A DNA stretch of 64,000 nucleotides from contig CAYRNY010000014.1 in the NCBI GenBank assembly GCA_964425755.1, positions 91,677 to 155,676 of the forward strand, read 5' to 3'. Within the stretch, counting starts at the first letter, position 1. Every line of letters starts with the position of its first letter. The stretch comes from CAYRNY01 sp964425755. GTDB lineage: Bacteria > Chloroflexota > Anaerolineae > Aggregatilineales > Aggregatilineaceae. Position numbers and translations under genes: made by a program. Positions 16,585-25,861 of this stretch are shown here, piece after piece. Below the pieces are notes generated by a model, which was given only the letters and a program-made list of their open reading frames with translations, ran no database searches and was not told where the DNA came from.

Positions 16585-19500
16585 TCAACGGGTGTGCTTG
16601 TGCGCAAAATAGCCGTGAATCCAGCGCAATGCTTCGAGTGCGGTTTGCGGCTGGCGTTTGCCGGTTTCAAGCTGCCGCGTGAGGTTTGTGTTGCCAAACA
16701 GGCGGTCGTTGGCGTGCGAGGCCATGACCTCGATCGCGCCGGCCAGTTGCTGGCAACTTTGCGCCAGTTGATCCTGAATCTGGCGCTTGTGATACAACGA
16801 GAGCGCGTCCCACAGGCTGTTGAGTTCGGCAAGCAGTGCGGTTGGGCTGGGCGGTGTTTTCTCAAGTTGTGTTGAAGCGCGTTGAAGTCCCTGCAACAAG
16901 TGAGTAATCGCGTTCGTTTCTCGCAACAACATCGCGGCGGAACGCGTACCAAACAAGTGAGCCATTTCTTCGCGCTCCAGGGTTAACGGAAACTTCTCAC
17001 GGTCTGCGAAATGCCCTCCGATGAAGTACAGCAATTCGATGCTGTTTTGTGGTGCGGCTTTCGCTTGCACGAACGGCATCAGATCGGCTGGTTTGTTCCA
17101 TTGGCGCGCGCGTTTGTTGCCGAGTTCGTAGACTTGTGACGGTATGGTGAGGAAATTGTCCGCGACTTCATGGCGTTCATCATCGCTCAGCCCGCCGGTC
17201 ATGGTATCCAGATCGCGGCGTAACCGCTTCAGGGTAGGTAGCTCTTTATTGCTGTGGTAGGTTGTCGTGACATCAGCGAGCAGCCCGGCAGCAGTGTGCA
17301 CCACATCGGCAAACTGGAGCAGGTCGGCATCGTCGACGATGAAACGCATGATGTAAGTGGCCTGTAGAATTTCGCCGATTTCCGCGCCCAGTTCGTCGCC
17401 CAGATAGCTGATCAGACTGGGAACCTTTCGCATGGGGATGCCACGAACAAACCGTCGCAGCAGTTCGATCGCCGTGCCGGTGGTCTCTTCGTCCCAGGTG
17501 ATCACCGGCCACATACGCACGACCAAGCTGGCATCGTCCATGTCCGTGAAAACTGCGTGATCGATCAGCGCGGCGGCGACACGCATGGTGTCGATCGCGT
17601 TGTGCAGTTGGGCGTGGTATTCCAACAGGCGTAATGCGTTTTCGTGCCCGATATCGCTGATGATGGTGTAGTCGTTAAAGATTGTCGTCGTCAAGTGTTT
17701 GGCAGCGTAGTCCATTTCCGTCGCCCATTCGCGATTAGCCAGCGCACTGGCATACATCACCGCGCGCACTTTAGGGCGAATCTGGCTGTTTTCGAACTGC
17801 TGCAATGCTGTTATTAGCTCTTCGGGCGGCAGCGCCACGATGCTGAACAACTCGGCGATCACGATGTTGAACTCGTCCAGGTTGTCCGTGCCGAAGACGG
17901 TATTCTGATAATATTCCAGCATCGCTACGGCGTGGTCATAGTCGTGTGTTTGCAGCATGAGCTGAATCAAAATGCGCGGGCCGGGCGGGGCCAGTTTGCG
18001 CAAGTTGTCCAGCATGGTGAAGTCGTCGATCACGTGCTGTATCAGTGCGTGAAATTGCTCGCTGCGCGGCGATTGCGTCATGACGAGCAACGCTTGCAGC
18101 GCCGGGGTATCGATCAAATCCGATCGTTCTTGTACGACGGCCAGTTCAACCAGGCGCGTTAAAACGAGCATGCGATAGCCATCACCGAAGGCGCGCGCGC
18201 CTTCATGCAATATCTTGGCAGGAACCGGTGTATCATCAGGATCGGCGTTCAAGTATTCCACAACGACGCGTAGTGATTCGGGGAGTTGCTGAAGAAACGC
18301 CGCGTTGGTGAGCAGGTTTTGCAGATCGCCCGCACCCGCAAATTCAGCAGCCAGCAGAAAAATTTGCCGTGCGAGTTCCGGTGTCAATTGTGCCGCTTCG
18401 TTGGCAACCAACACGATCTGGCCCATCACATCCCGGACGCGCAGCTCAGGGGGCGTCCGGCGGAGATAGGCCAGGAAGTGCTGTGCGCGATCATCGTGCC
18501 CGGCCTCCAGCAGGGAGGCGAGATGTGTCTTGGCGGCAATGTGGAGCAAGCTACGCCACTGGTCTGCTGAACCTTCGGGCACGCGTAAAATCCACCGCTC
18601 CAGCAACTTGTAAACAACCAGTGCGTGCCCGTCTTCAAGCGCTGCTTGAAGCTGGCCGGTCACACTGTCTTTCAGCTCTGGGTACAGGGCGCATTGTGCC
18701 GCTACAACATCGACTGACTCCGGCTCGTTCAGCGCCAGCGCAAAGGCGAGCACGTGCCTGATGTAGGACCGGCGAAGATCGTCAGGCAGCGTGGGGTCTT
18801 CCCGCAGCACAGCGGAGACGAGATCGCGATCCGCCGGTTGTCCGTCGCGCACGGTCTGGTCAAGCGCCGCACGACGCGATACCCATTCGAGTGCCGTGCC
18901 CAGGTTTTCGCGATGTGTAGCGCGCCATATGGCGGTGCGGGCAAGACGTTCGGTCTCCTGGATCGCGAGCGTTGGGTCAAGCCGCAGTTGGGCCAGGATA
19001 TAGTGGCTGTAGGGGTCTTGAGGGGCCGGCGTGAGCAGCTTTCCTTGCGCCCAATCGAATACGACATGCTTGTCGGGTATTTCGTGGTGACTGGCAAATT
19101 TGACTTGGGCCTGCCCGGTCTTGAAATCACTCACATGTGTCGCAAACGTGATCCCGGTGCGGGCTGGTGTCGGGAGCAAGCTAAGCAATCCCTGCAAAAA
19201 CTGCAGCCGTTTGCGCAGTACGGCGGGACTGTTGATGATCGCCAGGGGCCATCCTTGCACAACTGCCGCCAGGATGCCTTCGATGGTTGAGAACGAATCC
19301 TGGCAGTAGAGCAGCAAATCCATGAGCGCCTCGGTCTGCATTTCGACATCGGGAGGTCCCGCGTCGCGCAGCGTGAAAGGCTCAAGCGCTTTGTCGACTC
19401 GTGTGTAGGTGGGCATTTCCGCCATTCCCAGCGCGTGCCAGACAAGTACGTTGCCGCCTAGTTTACGAAGTTCGCTCACGGGCACGAGCAAAAACAGAAC

Positions 19501-19779
19501 TTGCGGCGTTCCGGCGCGGTTGCATTGCGCCTTGGCTAGAATGAAGTCGGCTGATGTGCTGCTACCTCTAAACAGGCCGAGGGCGCTGGGCATTTCATCA
19601 CTGATCGCGCTCGGCATTGGCGGGCGGAGTTTTGCGAGTTTTACACATTCGGTCGCGTGGGCAGGTGTGACGTTCGGCGTGCGTGCGACGACGCCCGTCG
19701 TAGCCGAGGTGCGGTCTTGATCAACGATGAGATTGCCAAAGTAGAACTGCTCGAATTGAAATTCGCTTAATACCGTCAC
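16585..19779 (-). CDS. Large helical protein of unknown function (possible GAP1-type)
   Basis: 1064 residues from a GTG at 19779. No signal peptide or membrane segment is seen. The first 150 residues are mixed alpha/beta with motifs such as FQFEQFYFGNLIVDQDRTSATTG and VLFLLVPVSELRKLGGNVLVWHAL, a pattern faintly like the N-terminal domain of GTPase-associated protein 1 (GAP1) found in NTPase-centred conflict or signalling systems. This is a weak resemblance. The remainder is almost entirely alpha-helical with helical-repeat character (many Leu/Ala pairs, no obvious catalytic motif). No GTPase lies next to it; the downstream lipoprotein gene follows by 28 nt. Large size and isolation make it a candidate for an uncharacterised cytoplasmic scaffold. 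Confidence 0.6.
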   Translation of the reverse strand: MTVLSEFQFEQFYFGNLIVDQDRTSATTGVVARTPNVTPAHATECVKLAKLRPPMPSAISDEMPSALGLFRGSSTSADFILAKAQCNRAGTPQVLFLLVPVSELRKLGGNVLVWHALGMAEMPTYTRVDKALEPFTLRDAGPPDVEMQTEALMDLLLYCQDSFSTIEGILAAVVQGWPLAIINSPAVLRKRLQFLQGLLSLLPTPARTGITFATHVSDFKTGQAQVKFASHHEIPDKHVVFDWAQGKLLTPAPQDPYSHYILAQLRLDPTLAIQETERLARTAIWRATHRENLGTALEWVSRRAALDQTVRDGQPADRDLVSAVLREDPTLPDDLRRSYIRHVLAFALALNEPESVDVVAAQCALYPELKDSVTGQLQAALEDGHALVVYKLLERWILRVPEGSADQWRSLLHIAAKTHLASLLEAGHDDRAQHFLAYLRRTPPELRVRDVMGQIVLVANEAAQLTPELARQIFLLAAEFAGAGDLQNLLTNAAFLQQLPESLRVVVEYLNADPDDTPVPAKILHEGARAFGDGYRMLVLTRLVELAVVQERSDLIDTPALQALLVMTQSPRSEQFHALIQHVIDDFTMLDNLRKLAPPGPRILIQLMLQTHDYDHAVAMLEYYQNTVFGTDNLDEFNIVIAELFSIVALPPEELITALQQFENSQIRPKVRAVMYASALANREWATEMDYAAKHLTTTIFNDYTIISDIGHENALRLLEYHAQLHNAIDTMRVAAALIDHAVFTDMDDASLVVRMWPVITWDEETTGTAIELLRRFVRGIPMRKVPSLISYLGDELGAEIGEILQATYIMRFIVDDADLLQFADVVHTAAGLLADVTTTYHSNKELPTLKRLRRDLDTMTGGLSDDERHEVADNFLTIPSQVYELGNKRARQWNKPADLMPFVQAKAAPQNSIELLYFIGGHFADREKFPLTLEREEMAHLFGTRSAAMLLRETNAITHLLQGLQRASTQLEKTPPSPTALLAELNSLWDALSLYHKRQIQDQLAQSCQQLAGAIEVMASHANDRLFGNTNLTRQLETGKRQPQTALEALRWIHGYFAHKHTR

Positions 19780-20127
19780 TTGCGCCCCGCAGTGTAATGT
19801 ACTAGTTCCCGGTTTACCGTCATAAGGATGATTCTATTTTACAGGATGCCGGGCCGTAAAGCGAAGCGTGATTCTATCATTGCCTGTACCACAGTGACCG
19901 GAGATTTTACGTTTCTTTACCTTCGTTTGCTGATGAATGGCACGTCAGTGCCGGCCTCATACCGCAGTTTATCGGGATTCCTTGCTCGAAAGCTGGTTAC
20001 GCGGCGAGACCATGAAGCGCTGACGCAGGAGCGTGACATCACAGTCAACGCATCGATACATGCTGGTGGCATCCGGCATGTACCGGCGATGCAGTAATGC
20101 TTGTTCGATCCGATGTCTATTGACGAG
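19780..20127. other. Intergenic region between rdgB and the 1064-residue gene
   Basis: 348 bases. A short inverted repeat (TACATGC at about 20060 with GCATGTA) is present, and AT-rich TAAAAT/TAGAAT strings on the minus strand near 19830-19850 could be -10 elements for the downstream gene. One 89-codon frame on the plus strand has no ribosome binding site or recognisable domain and is not called. Confidence 0.4.
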
Positions 20128-20691
20128 TCAGGACTGGCAAAGCAGGAATTCTCGCAGGTAGTCAAGTGCGCGCGCCCGCATGGAGATTTTCATCTTTTCC
20201 TCGCGTGGCATTTCACCATAAGTAATGGCGTAGCCATCCGGTTGGAAGATGCTGTCCCAACCGAAGCCAAATTCGCCGCGCGGCGCACTGGCGATCGTGC
20301 CCGTTGACTGCCCGGTAAAGGTGTTGAGGTTCGTGCCATCGAACAAGCACAGTACGACGGTAGCGGTCGCGCGACGATCGTCCCATGCGTCAAGCTGGCG
20401 GCAAAGCCCGGCTTCGCCTACCGTGCTTAAGACCCATTTGATCAACGCTCCTGGGTAGCCGTTCCAGGCCGCGATCTCCAATCCTGTGTCCTCCACCAGC
20501 ACGAGGCCGTTCCTGATCTGTGCGTAGGCCGCGCGCGCTTTCGCCGCGGCAACTTCGGCAGGGTTGAGCGTTTGTACCTCGGGGATATCAAGGTCGACAC
20601 GTTCGACGGTCCAGCACCCCTCCAAGGCGGCGCATATTTCGTGGTACTTTTCGGCGTTAGAGCTGACAAAATGCAGCGCGGACGGAGCCAT
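20128..20691 (-). CDS. rdgB: Non-canonical purine NTP pyrophosphatase (RdgB/HAM1)
   Basis: Hydrolyses dITP, XTP and related deaminated nucleotides to keep them out of DNA. 187 residues. The N-terminal VSSNAEKYHEI corresponds to the TxNxxKxxE motif of the family with Ser in place of Thr. VEDTGLEIAAWNGYPGALIKW matches the VEDSGLxVxALNGxPGxxS block, and APRGEFGFGWDSIFQP matches the GFGYDPIF substrate loop, with Trp in place of Tyr. The length is slightly short of the usual 195-205. It is divergent from the aldehyde oxidoreductase gene. The Trp in the loop may alter base preference. Confidence 0.87.
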   Translation of the reverse strand: MAPSALHFVSSNAEKYHEICAALEGCWTVERVDLDIPEVQTLNPAEVAAAKARAAYAQIRNGLVLVEDTGLEIAAWNGYPGALIKWVLSTVGEAGLCRQLDAWDDRRATATVVLCLFDGTNLNTFTGQSTGTIASAPRGEFGFGWDSIFQPDGYAITYGEMPREEKMKISMRARALDYLREFLLCQS

Positions 20692-20803
20692 GACACGGCA
20701 CTCCTAATATGTGGTATGCAGCGCAGCGGCGCTCGTTTGTGGACGATTGTAACATTATCCATGCAAAATGGTACTTTTTGACTCGATTTTCGGTATCCCT
20801 TGC

Positions 20804-20832
20804 CTGACAGCCTGCGTTACATCGGGTATGAT
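20804..20832 (+). promoter_or_regulatory. Promoter of the aldehyde oxidoreductase gene
   Basis: CTGACA (20804-20809) and TATGAT (20827-20832) separated by 17 nt, about 45 nt upstream of the ATG at 20877. Only one base differs from the consensus in each hexamer. Confidence 0.7.
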
Positions 20833-20876
20833 GGAAGAAACAATTTTTTAAGAAACCATAGGAGAAACTGGCTCAT

Positions 20877-23051
20877 ATGACTACAATGACCCCTGAGCAG
20901 ATGAAACAGGCCCATAAAGTGCTGGCGGAGTTCACGTACGATATCCGGCCCGTCGACAGAGGGTATGCAAACCGCACGCTGTATATCAATCTGTCTGATC
21001 GCTCGATCGAAACCAAGCCTGTTACCCAGCAAATGAAGGATACCTTCACCGGGGGCAAGGGCTTTGGCATGTGGTTGTTGTGGAACGCGATCAACGCCGA
21101 TACGAAATGGGATGATCCGGAAAACGAGCTGATTATCGCAGGCGGCCCGATCGGCGGTATTACCGCATATCCAGGGTCTGGCAAATCGACCGTTGTGACG
21201 GTGTCGCCACTGACACACTCGGTGATCGATAGCAATGTGGGCGGTTATTTTGGCCCGTACCTGAAGTTTTCCGGCTTTGACGCGATGGAGATTCAGGGCA
21301 TCTCCGATCGCGAAGTGATCATCGTGATCGACGGTGACGAAGGCCGGATTACGATCGAGGAAGCACCACATGAAGATATTGACACGCACTTGATCGGCAC
21401 GCAGCTTACCGAGATGTATGCAGGCGACGAGCGCGAGAAAAAGTATGTGTCGGTGGTTTCGGCAGGGCAGGCAGCAGAACACTGCCGCTATGCGGCGCTG
21501 AATTTCAGTTGGTATGACGTGCGCCGCAAGATGGTACGCGTGAAGCAGGCGGGACGAGGTGGTTCGGGGCTGGTTTTCCGGCACAAGAACATCAAGGCGC
21601 TGGTAGTGCGTTACAGCCAGATGAAAGGTGACAGCAATAACCCCGCTGACATGAGCTTGATCCGCAAGGCGGGCCGGCGCATGAACAAGGAAATCTCTGA
21701 ACTGGACGCCAAACAGAATGATATGCGTTCTGTCGGCACAGGGCACATCCCGCCGATCATGAACGAGTTTGATCTGCTACCGGTGCATAATTATCGCTAC
21801 GGTTCGCATGAAGAAGCCGATAAGATCGACACATCGGTGTGGCGGCGACTGTACACACAAGGCGTGCCGGATGGCTGCTGGTACGGGTGCACACTCTCGT
21901 GCGCGCATGGTGTCGACCATTTCCACTTGCGCACCGGCCCGTATAAGGGTGATGTGGTGCTGGTTGACGGGCCAGAATATGAAACGATCGCCGGTGAGGG
22001 GGCAAACATCGGTGTATTTGATCCGTTGGCGATCATTGAGTTGAATTTCTACTGTGACACTTACGGTGTGGATACGATATCGTTCGCTAATTCAGTGGCG
22101 TTTGCGATGGAATGCTACGTCGAAGGGATTATCGATGATACCGTGACAGGTGGCCTTAAGCTTGAGTGGGGGAACGCGGAAGCGGCGCTCGAACTGCTGC
22201 ACCAAATGGCACGCGGCGAGGGCTTCGGCCTTGTTGTGGGGCAGGGCGTGCGGCATATGAAGCAGTTGTTCATCGATGAATACGGCGCGGACCCGCAGTT
22301 TGTCACCGATATCGGCATGGAAGTCAAGGGGATGGAAGTCTCCGAGTATGTCACGAAAGAGTCGCTGGCGCAGCAAGGCGGCTACGGGATGGCGCTGAAA
22401 GGCGCGCAGCATGACGAAGCGTGGCTGATCATCATGGACATGGTGCGCAATGAGATTCCGACCTTTGAAGACAAGGCCGAAGCGCTGCATTACTTCCCGT
22501 TGTGGCGGACGTGGTTCAGCCTGCACGGGCTGTGCAAGCTGCCCTGGAACGACGTCGTGCCGGAAGATAACAAGGAAACGGACGAGCCGCACAAAGTCCC
22601 GGAGCATGTCGAGAACTACTGCTGGCTTTACGAAGGGTTGACCGGCAAACCGACTCGGCCCGAAGACCTGATCGCGCAATCGGAGCGTGTGTACAACTTC
22701 CAGCGGTTGCTGGCGCTGCGGCTGGGTTTTGGCACGCGCGAGCATGATTACCTGCCGTACCGTGGGATGGGACCGGTGACGGTGGATGAATATGAATCGC
22801 GGGCGGAACGTTACGACAAGCAGTTGCGCGAAGACGTGGGCGTGAACCCGGACGGTCTGAGCACCGAGGAGAAGATCGCCAGGCTGCGTGCTTACCGCGA
22901 GGAACAGTACGAAAAGCTTATGGACGCGGTCTATAAGCGGCGTGGCTGGGACATGAACGGCATACCGACGCTGGAGAAGGTGCGCGAACTGGGCATCGAT
23001 TTTCCTGGCGTCGTGGAACTGATCAAGCAGAAGACCGGCGCGGCGCAGTAA
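20877..23051 (+). CDS. Aldehyde ferredoxin oxidoreductase family enzyme
   Basis: 724 residues, longer than the classic 605-residue tungsten AOR. The N-terminal pterin-binding domain starts with NRTLYINLSDRSIETKP and TGGKGFGMWLLWNA. The 4Fe-4S ligands appear to be Cys334, Cys338, Cys342 (CWYGCTLSC) and Cys553 (LHGLCKLPW). The first spacing is Cx3C where classic AORs have Cx2C. YCDTYGVDTISFAN and ALKGAQHDEAWL are family blocks near the second pterin. The extra length is spread through the first half and the tail. Aldehyde oxidation coupled to ferredoxin is the family reaction, but benzoyl-CoA-reductase-type and uncharacterised AORs also share this fold. Tandem moeA genes at 7.3-10.5 kb can supply the cofactor. 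Confidence 0.9.
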   Translation: MTTMTPEQMKQAHKVLAEFTYDIRPVDRGYANRTLYINLSDRSIETKPVTQQMKDTFTGGKGFGMWLLWNAINADTKWDDPENELIIAGGPIGGITAYPGSGKSTVVTVSPLTHSVIDSNVGGYFGPYLKFSGFDAMEIQGISDREVIIVIDGDEGRITIEEAPHEDIDTHLIGTQLTEMYAGDEREKKYVSVVSAGQAAEHCRYAALNFSWYDVRRKMVRVKQAGRGGSGLVFRHKNIKALVVRYSQMKGDSNNPADMSLIRKAGRRMNKEISELDAKQNDMRSVGTGHIPPIMNEFDLLPVHNYRYGSHEEADKIDTSVWRRLYTQGVPDGCWYGCTLSCAHGVDHFHLRTGPYKGDVVLVDGPEYETIAGEGANIGVFDPLAIIELNFYCDTYGVDTISFANSVAFAMECYVEGIIDDTVTGGLKLEWGNAEAALELLHQMARGEGFGLVVGQGVRHMKQLFIDEYGADPQFVTDIGMEVKGMEVSEYVTKESLAQQGGYGMALKGAQHDEAWLIIMDMVRNEIPTFEDKAEALHYFPLWRTWFSLHGLCKLPWNDVVPEDNKETDEPHKVPEHVENYCWLYEGLTGKPTRPEDLIAQSERVYNFQRLLALRLGFGTREHDYLPYRGMGPVTVDEYESRAERYDKQLREDVGVNPDGLSTEEKIARLRAYREEQYEKLMDAVYKRRGWDMNGIPTLEKVRELGIDFPGVVELIKQKTGAAQ

Positions 23052-23078
23052 GCACGCGCCTATTTCAGCGAGCATCGC

Positions 23079-23112
23079 GACGCGGCGTTACATGCGACTG
23101 TAGCGCCGCGTC
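23079..23112 (+). terminator. Hairpin after the aldehyde oxidoreductase gene
   Basis: A 14-bp stem with one G-U pair (GACGCGGCGTTACA, 23079-23092, with TGTAGCGCCGCGTC, 23099-23112) and a 6-nt loop. A short CTTGCGTTT follows. It lies 27 nt after the stop and is probably a terminator or mRNA-stabilising hairpin. Confidence 0.7.
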
Positions 23113-23177
23113 CTTGCGTTTAATATGATGACACCAGGCTGACGAGTGGCATCCGGTGTTGTGAAAGGACATGCAGA

Positions 23178-24356
23178 ATGGCTGATTTTCGTTATGGCGT
23201 GATTGGAGCCGGGCGGCAGGGCGTGGCGACCGCATACGACATGATAGCGCGTGGTGGCGGGGCGCATGTGCTGCTGGCGGATCGTGACGTGGCAGTCGCC
23301 CAACAGGCGGCGCAGCGCGTAAACCGGCTGTTGGGGCGTGACGTCGCCACGCCGACGCAAGTTGATGCACGTGATCCCGATGCATTAGCTAAAGTTTTGG
23401 ATGGCCTCGATGTGTTTTTGTGTGGCACGCCGTTCGAGTTGATCCCCTGGGTAACGGAAGCCGCGATTCGCGCCGGGGTAAGCATGGTCGATTATGGCGG
23501 CCATACCCCGACGGTGCAGCGCCAGTTGGAACGTGCGTCCGAGGCGCAGGCAACCGCGATCGCGATCGTGCCGGATTGCGGCATGGGGCCGGGCATGAAC
23601 AACACCCTCGGCGCGTACGTCGTCGAATTGCTGGAAGAGGCGCATCTCATCCCGCGCGATGTGTACCTGTGGGACGGTGGTATCCCGCAACATCCCCAGC
23701 CGCCCTGGAACTACCAGTGTGTTTTTAACATCAACGGGCTGACGAATGAGTATTACGGTCAGGTGGCGTATCTGCGCGACGGCGTGATCACAATGGTCGG
23801 CGCGTTTGAAGAGCTTGAGACGCTTACCTTCGAAGGTATTGGTGAACTCGAAGCCTTCACGACGACCGGCGGGACGAGCACTGCACCGTACACATTCGAG
23901 GGCAAGCTGCGGACTTACCAGAATAAGACTTTGCGCTGGCCGGGGCATTTCGTGCAGTTTAAGGCGTTTCAGCAGCTCGGGTTGTTCGAGCTGGAGCCTG
24001 TGCTCGTAAACGGGCGCCCGGTAGTGCCGCGCGACGTGTTTCACGCGCTGTTGGAGCCACAGATCAGCGCCCGTGTGATCGAGGATGTGTGCGTGATGCG
24101 TGCAAGAGGGGTGGGTGAAGCCGAAGATGGAAGCGAAGCCGCTGTGACTGTTGACCTGGTCGATTATTACGACCCGGCAACCGGCTTTACCGCAATGGAG
24201 CGCATCACAGGCTGGCACGCGGGAATCATGGCAGAGTTCATTGCGCACGGCGTGGTGAAACCCGGTGCGTGGCCGGTAGAGCAGGCTGTCCGTGCCAGCA
24301 CGTTCGTTGAGCGTGTGCGCGGACGCGGATTTGATGTAACGGTTCGGTGGGAGTGA
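23178..24356 (+). CDS. Saccharopine dehydrogenase-like NAD(P) oxidoreductase
   Basis: 392 residues with an N-terminal Rossmann fold (YGVIGAGRQGVATAYDMI, residues 6-23). The saccharopine-dehydrogenase pattern follows: VFLCGTPFELIPWVTEAAIRAGVSMVDYGG, then IVPDCGMGPGMNNTLGAYVVE, typical of lysine 6-dehydrogenase and saccharopine reductase relatives. The C-terminal half (YYGQVAYLRDG, FTTTGGTSTAPYTFEGK) fits the same family. The substrate is probably an amino acid such as lysine, but this cannot be fixed by sequence. A GAAAGGAC site precedes the ATG at 23178. The gene follows the aldehyde oxidoreductase beyond a terminator-like hairpin, so coupling of an aldehyde product to the AOR is only a suggestion. 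Confidence 0.85.
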   Translation: MADFRYGVIGAGRQGVATAYDMIARGGGAHVLLADRDVAVAQQAAQRVNRLLGRDVATPTQVDARDPDALAKVLDGLDVFLCGTPFELIPWVTEAAIRAGVSMVDYGGHTPTVQRQLERASEAQATAIAIVPDCGMGPGMNNTLGAYVVELLEEAHLIPRDVYLWDGGIPQHPQPPWNYQCVFNINGLTNEYYGQVAYLRDGVITMVGAFEELETLTFEGIGELEAFTTTGGTSTAPYTFEGKLRTYQNKTLRWPGHFVQFKAFQQLGLFELEPVLVNGRPVVPRDVFHALLEPQISARVIEDVCVMRARGVGEAEDGSEAAVTVDLVDYYDPATGFTAMERITGWHAGIMAEFIAHGVVKPGAWPVEQAVRASTFVERVRGRGFDVTVRWE

Positions 24357-24516
24357 CGCGCTGGCGGTTCCATCGTGCGCAAAGGGCGCTTAATTGGGGT
24401 GCGGATAGGTCATCTATCCCATTGTTGAACCCGCGATATTCCCCATGCGTTCGTGTGGTAGCTTGTTTAAACTAGTGGTACCTGATCATGTTGCATGTTA
24501 AAGAGACGGAGAGGCT

Positions 24517-25770
24517 ATGCGAATCAGCAAGTTTGATTATGTCATTCTCGGGGGCGGAGTCGTCGCCGGCTACGCTGCCCGCGAATTTGTGGAACAGGAA
24601 ATCGAACCGGGGCAGTTGGCGATTGTCTCGGCGGATGATACGCTGCCTTACGAACGTCCGCCGCTAAGCAAAGGATATCTGACCGGGGAAAAAGACACAC
24701 AGGATATCCTGATCAATGCTCCTTCGTTTTATGACGAGCACGAGATCACGGTCTTCCTCGACACGCGTATCACGAACGTGGATCTACATAACCGGCAACT
24801 GCTTGCCGGAGACGATGACGTCTTCCAGTTCGACAAATTGCTGGTCGCTACCGGATCACGCCCGCGTAAGCTGGACGTCCCAGGCTCGGAATTGGACGGG
24901 ATACATTACTTGCGATCTGAGAATCAGTCGCGGCGTATTGCGGCTGATATAGCAGACGCCGAACAGGTTGTCGTGGTTGGTGGCGGCTACATTGGCATGG
25001 AGGTTGCGTCAGTACTGGCCGGGCAGGGGATCGCTGTGACGATGATCTTTCCCGAAGAGCGGTTGATGCAGGCATGGTTTACACCGGAGATGTCGAAATT
25101 CTTCCAGGATTATTATGAAGCACGCGGAGTGACGTTCCGCCCTGGAACCAAACCTGTAGCCTTTACCGGCGACGACTGTGTCACCGGCGTGACGCTCGAT
25201 TCGGGCGACGAACTCCCTGCCGATTTCGTCGTTGCGGGAATCGGTGTTGTGCCAGCTACAGAGCTGTTTGAGGGCACGGGAATGCCCATCGATGACGGGA
25301 TCATCGTTAACAAATACCTTGAAACGAATTGGGATGGCGTCTTCGCTGCAGGCGATGTTGCCAACTACTATGATGTGATCTTCCAGAAGCGTCGTCGCGC
25401 CGAACACTGGGATAATGCGGTGAAGCAGGGCCAACACGCCGCACGGATCATGACGGCATCGCGGCGCAAACAGCGCGAGCAGTTTATGTATTTGCGTTAC
25501 TTCTTTTCGGACGTGTTCGATCTGTCGTACGAGTTCTGGGGCGATACGTCCCAGGCCGACCGGGTTGTGTATCGCGGGGATATGTCCGAGGCGAGTTTTA
25601 GCGTATGGTGGCTGGCAGGCAACCGGCTGGATGCCGTGTTCGTGTTGAACCGCCCGGATGACGAACGCGCGATCGCGCCGGAATGGATCAAGATGCGCCG
25701 CCGGGTCCGGCCTGAGAACTTGCAGGATGCAACGCAGCCGCTAAATGACCTCGTGGTCGGTTCGTTGTAG
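24517..25770 (+). CDS. FAD-dependent NAD(P)H oxidoreductase (ferredoxin reductase/AIF-like)
   Basis: 417 residues of the pyridine-nucleotide-disulphide oxidoreductase family without the redox-active disulphide. The FAD-binding GxGxxA-type motif is VILGGGVVAGYAA (residues 9-21), then YERPPLSKGYL, the ATGSRPR loop, the NAD(P)-binding GGGYIGMEVAS, and the second FAD motif VFAAGDVAN. The C-terminal part (AEHWDNAVKQGQHAARIM, then a small domain ending FVLNRPDDERAIAPEWIKMRR) matches the reductase domain of rubredoxin/ferredoxin reductases and monodehydroascorbate reductase. The electron acceptor is unknown; no ferredoxin or rubredoxin gene is adjacent. GGAGAGG precedes the ATG. It ends convergently against ychF with a terminator between. 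Confidence 0.88.
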   Translation: MRISKFDYVILGGGVVAGYAAREFVEQEIEPGQLAIVSADDTLPYERPPLSKGYLTGEKDTQDILINAPSFYDEHEITVFLDTRITNVDLHNRQLLAGDDDVFQFDKLLVATGSRPRKLDVPGSELDGIHYLRSENQSRRIAADIADAEQVVVVGGGYIGMEVASVLAGQGIAVTMIFPEERLMQAWFTPEMSKFFQDYYEARGVTFRPGTKPVAFTGDDCVTGVTLDSGDELPADFVVAGIGVVPATELFEGTGMPIDDGIIVNKYLETNWDGVFAAGDVANYYDVIFQKRRRAEHWDNAVKQGQHAARIMTASRRKQREQFMYLRYFFSDVFDLSYEFWGDTSQADRVVYRGDMSEASFSVWWLAGNRLDAVFVLNRPDDERAIAPEWIKMRRRVRPENLQDATQPLNDLVVGSL

Positions 25771-25822
25771 TTCGCGCGCAACTGTCGGGCCGCCCAAAAG
25801 ATTCCAGGCTGCCTCAACAGGT

Positions 25823-25848
25823 GTCCCCGTTGTCCAGCGGGGACTTTT
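25823..25848 (+). terminator. Intrinsic terminator between the FAD oxidoreductase gene and ychF
   Basis: A 7-bp stem, GTCCCCG (25823-25829) with CGGGGAC (25838-25844), followed by four Ts. It lies between two convergent genes. Confidence 0.8.
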
Positions 25849-25861
25849 CATTGGCGTGTGG

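Noticed and set aside
19828..20097. 89-codon plus-strand frame between rdgB and the 1064-residue gene
   Set aside because: No domain, no ribosome binding site, opposite in direction to both neighbours.
22092..23075. 327-codon frame on the minus strand across the aldehyde oxidoreductase gene
   Set aside because: Antisense to a well-supported gene; the His/Arg-rich composition is typical of a shadow frame.
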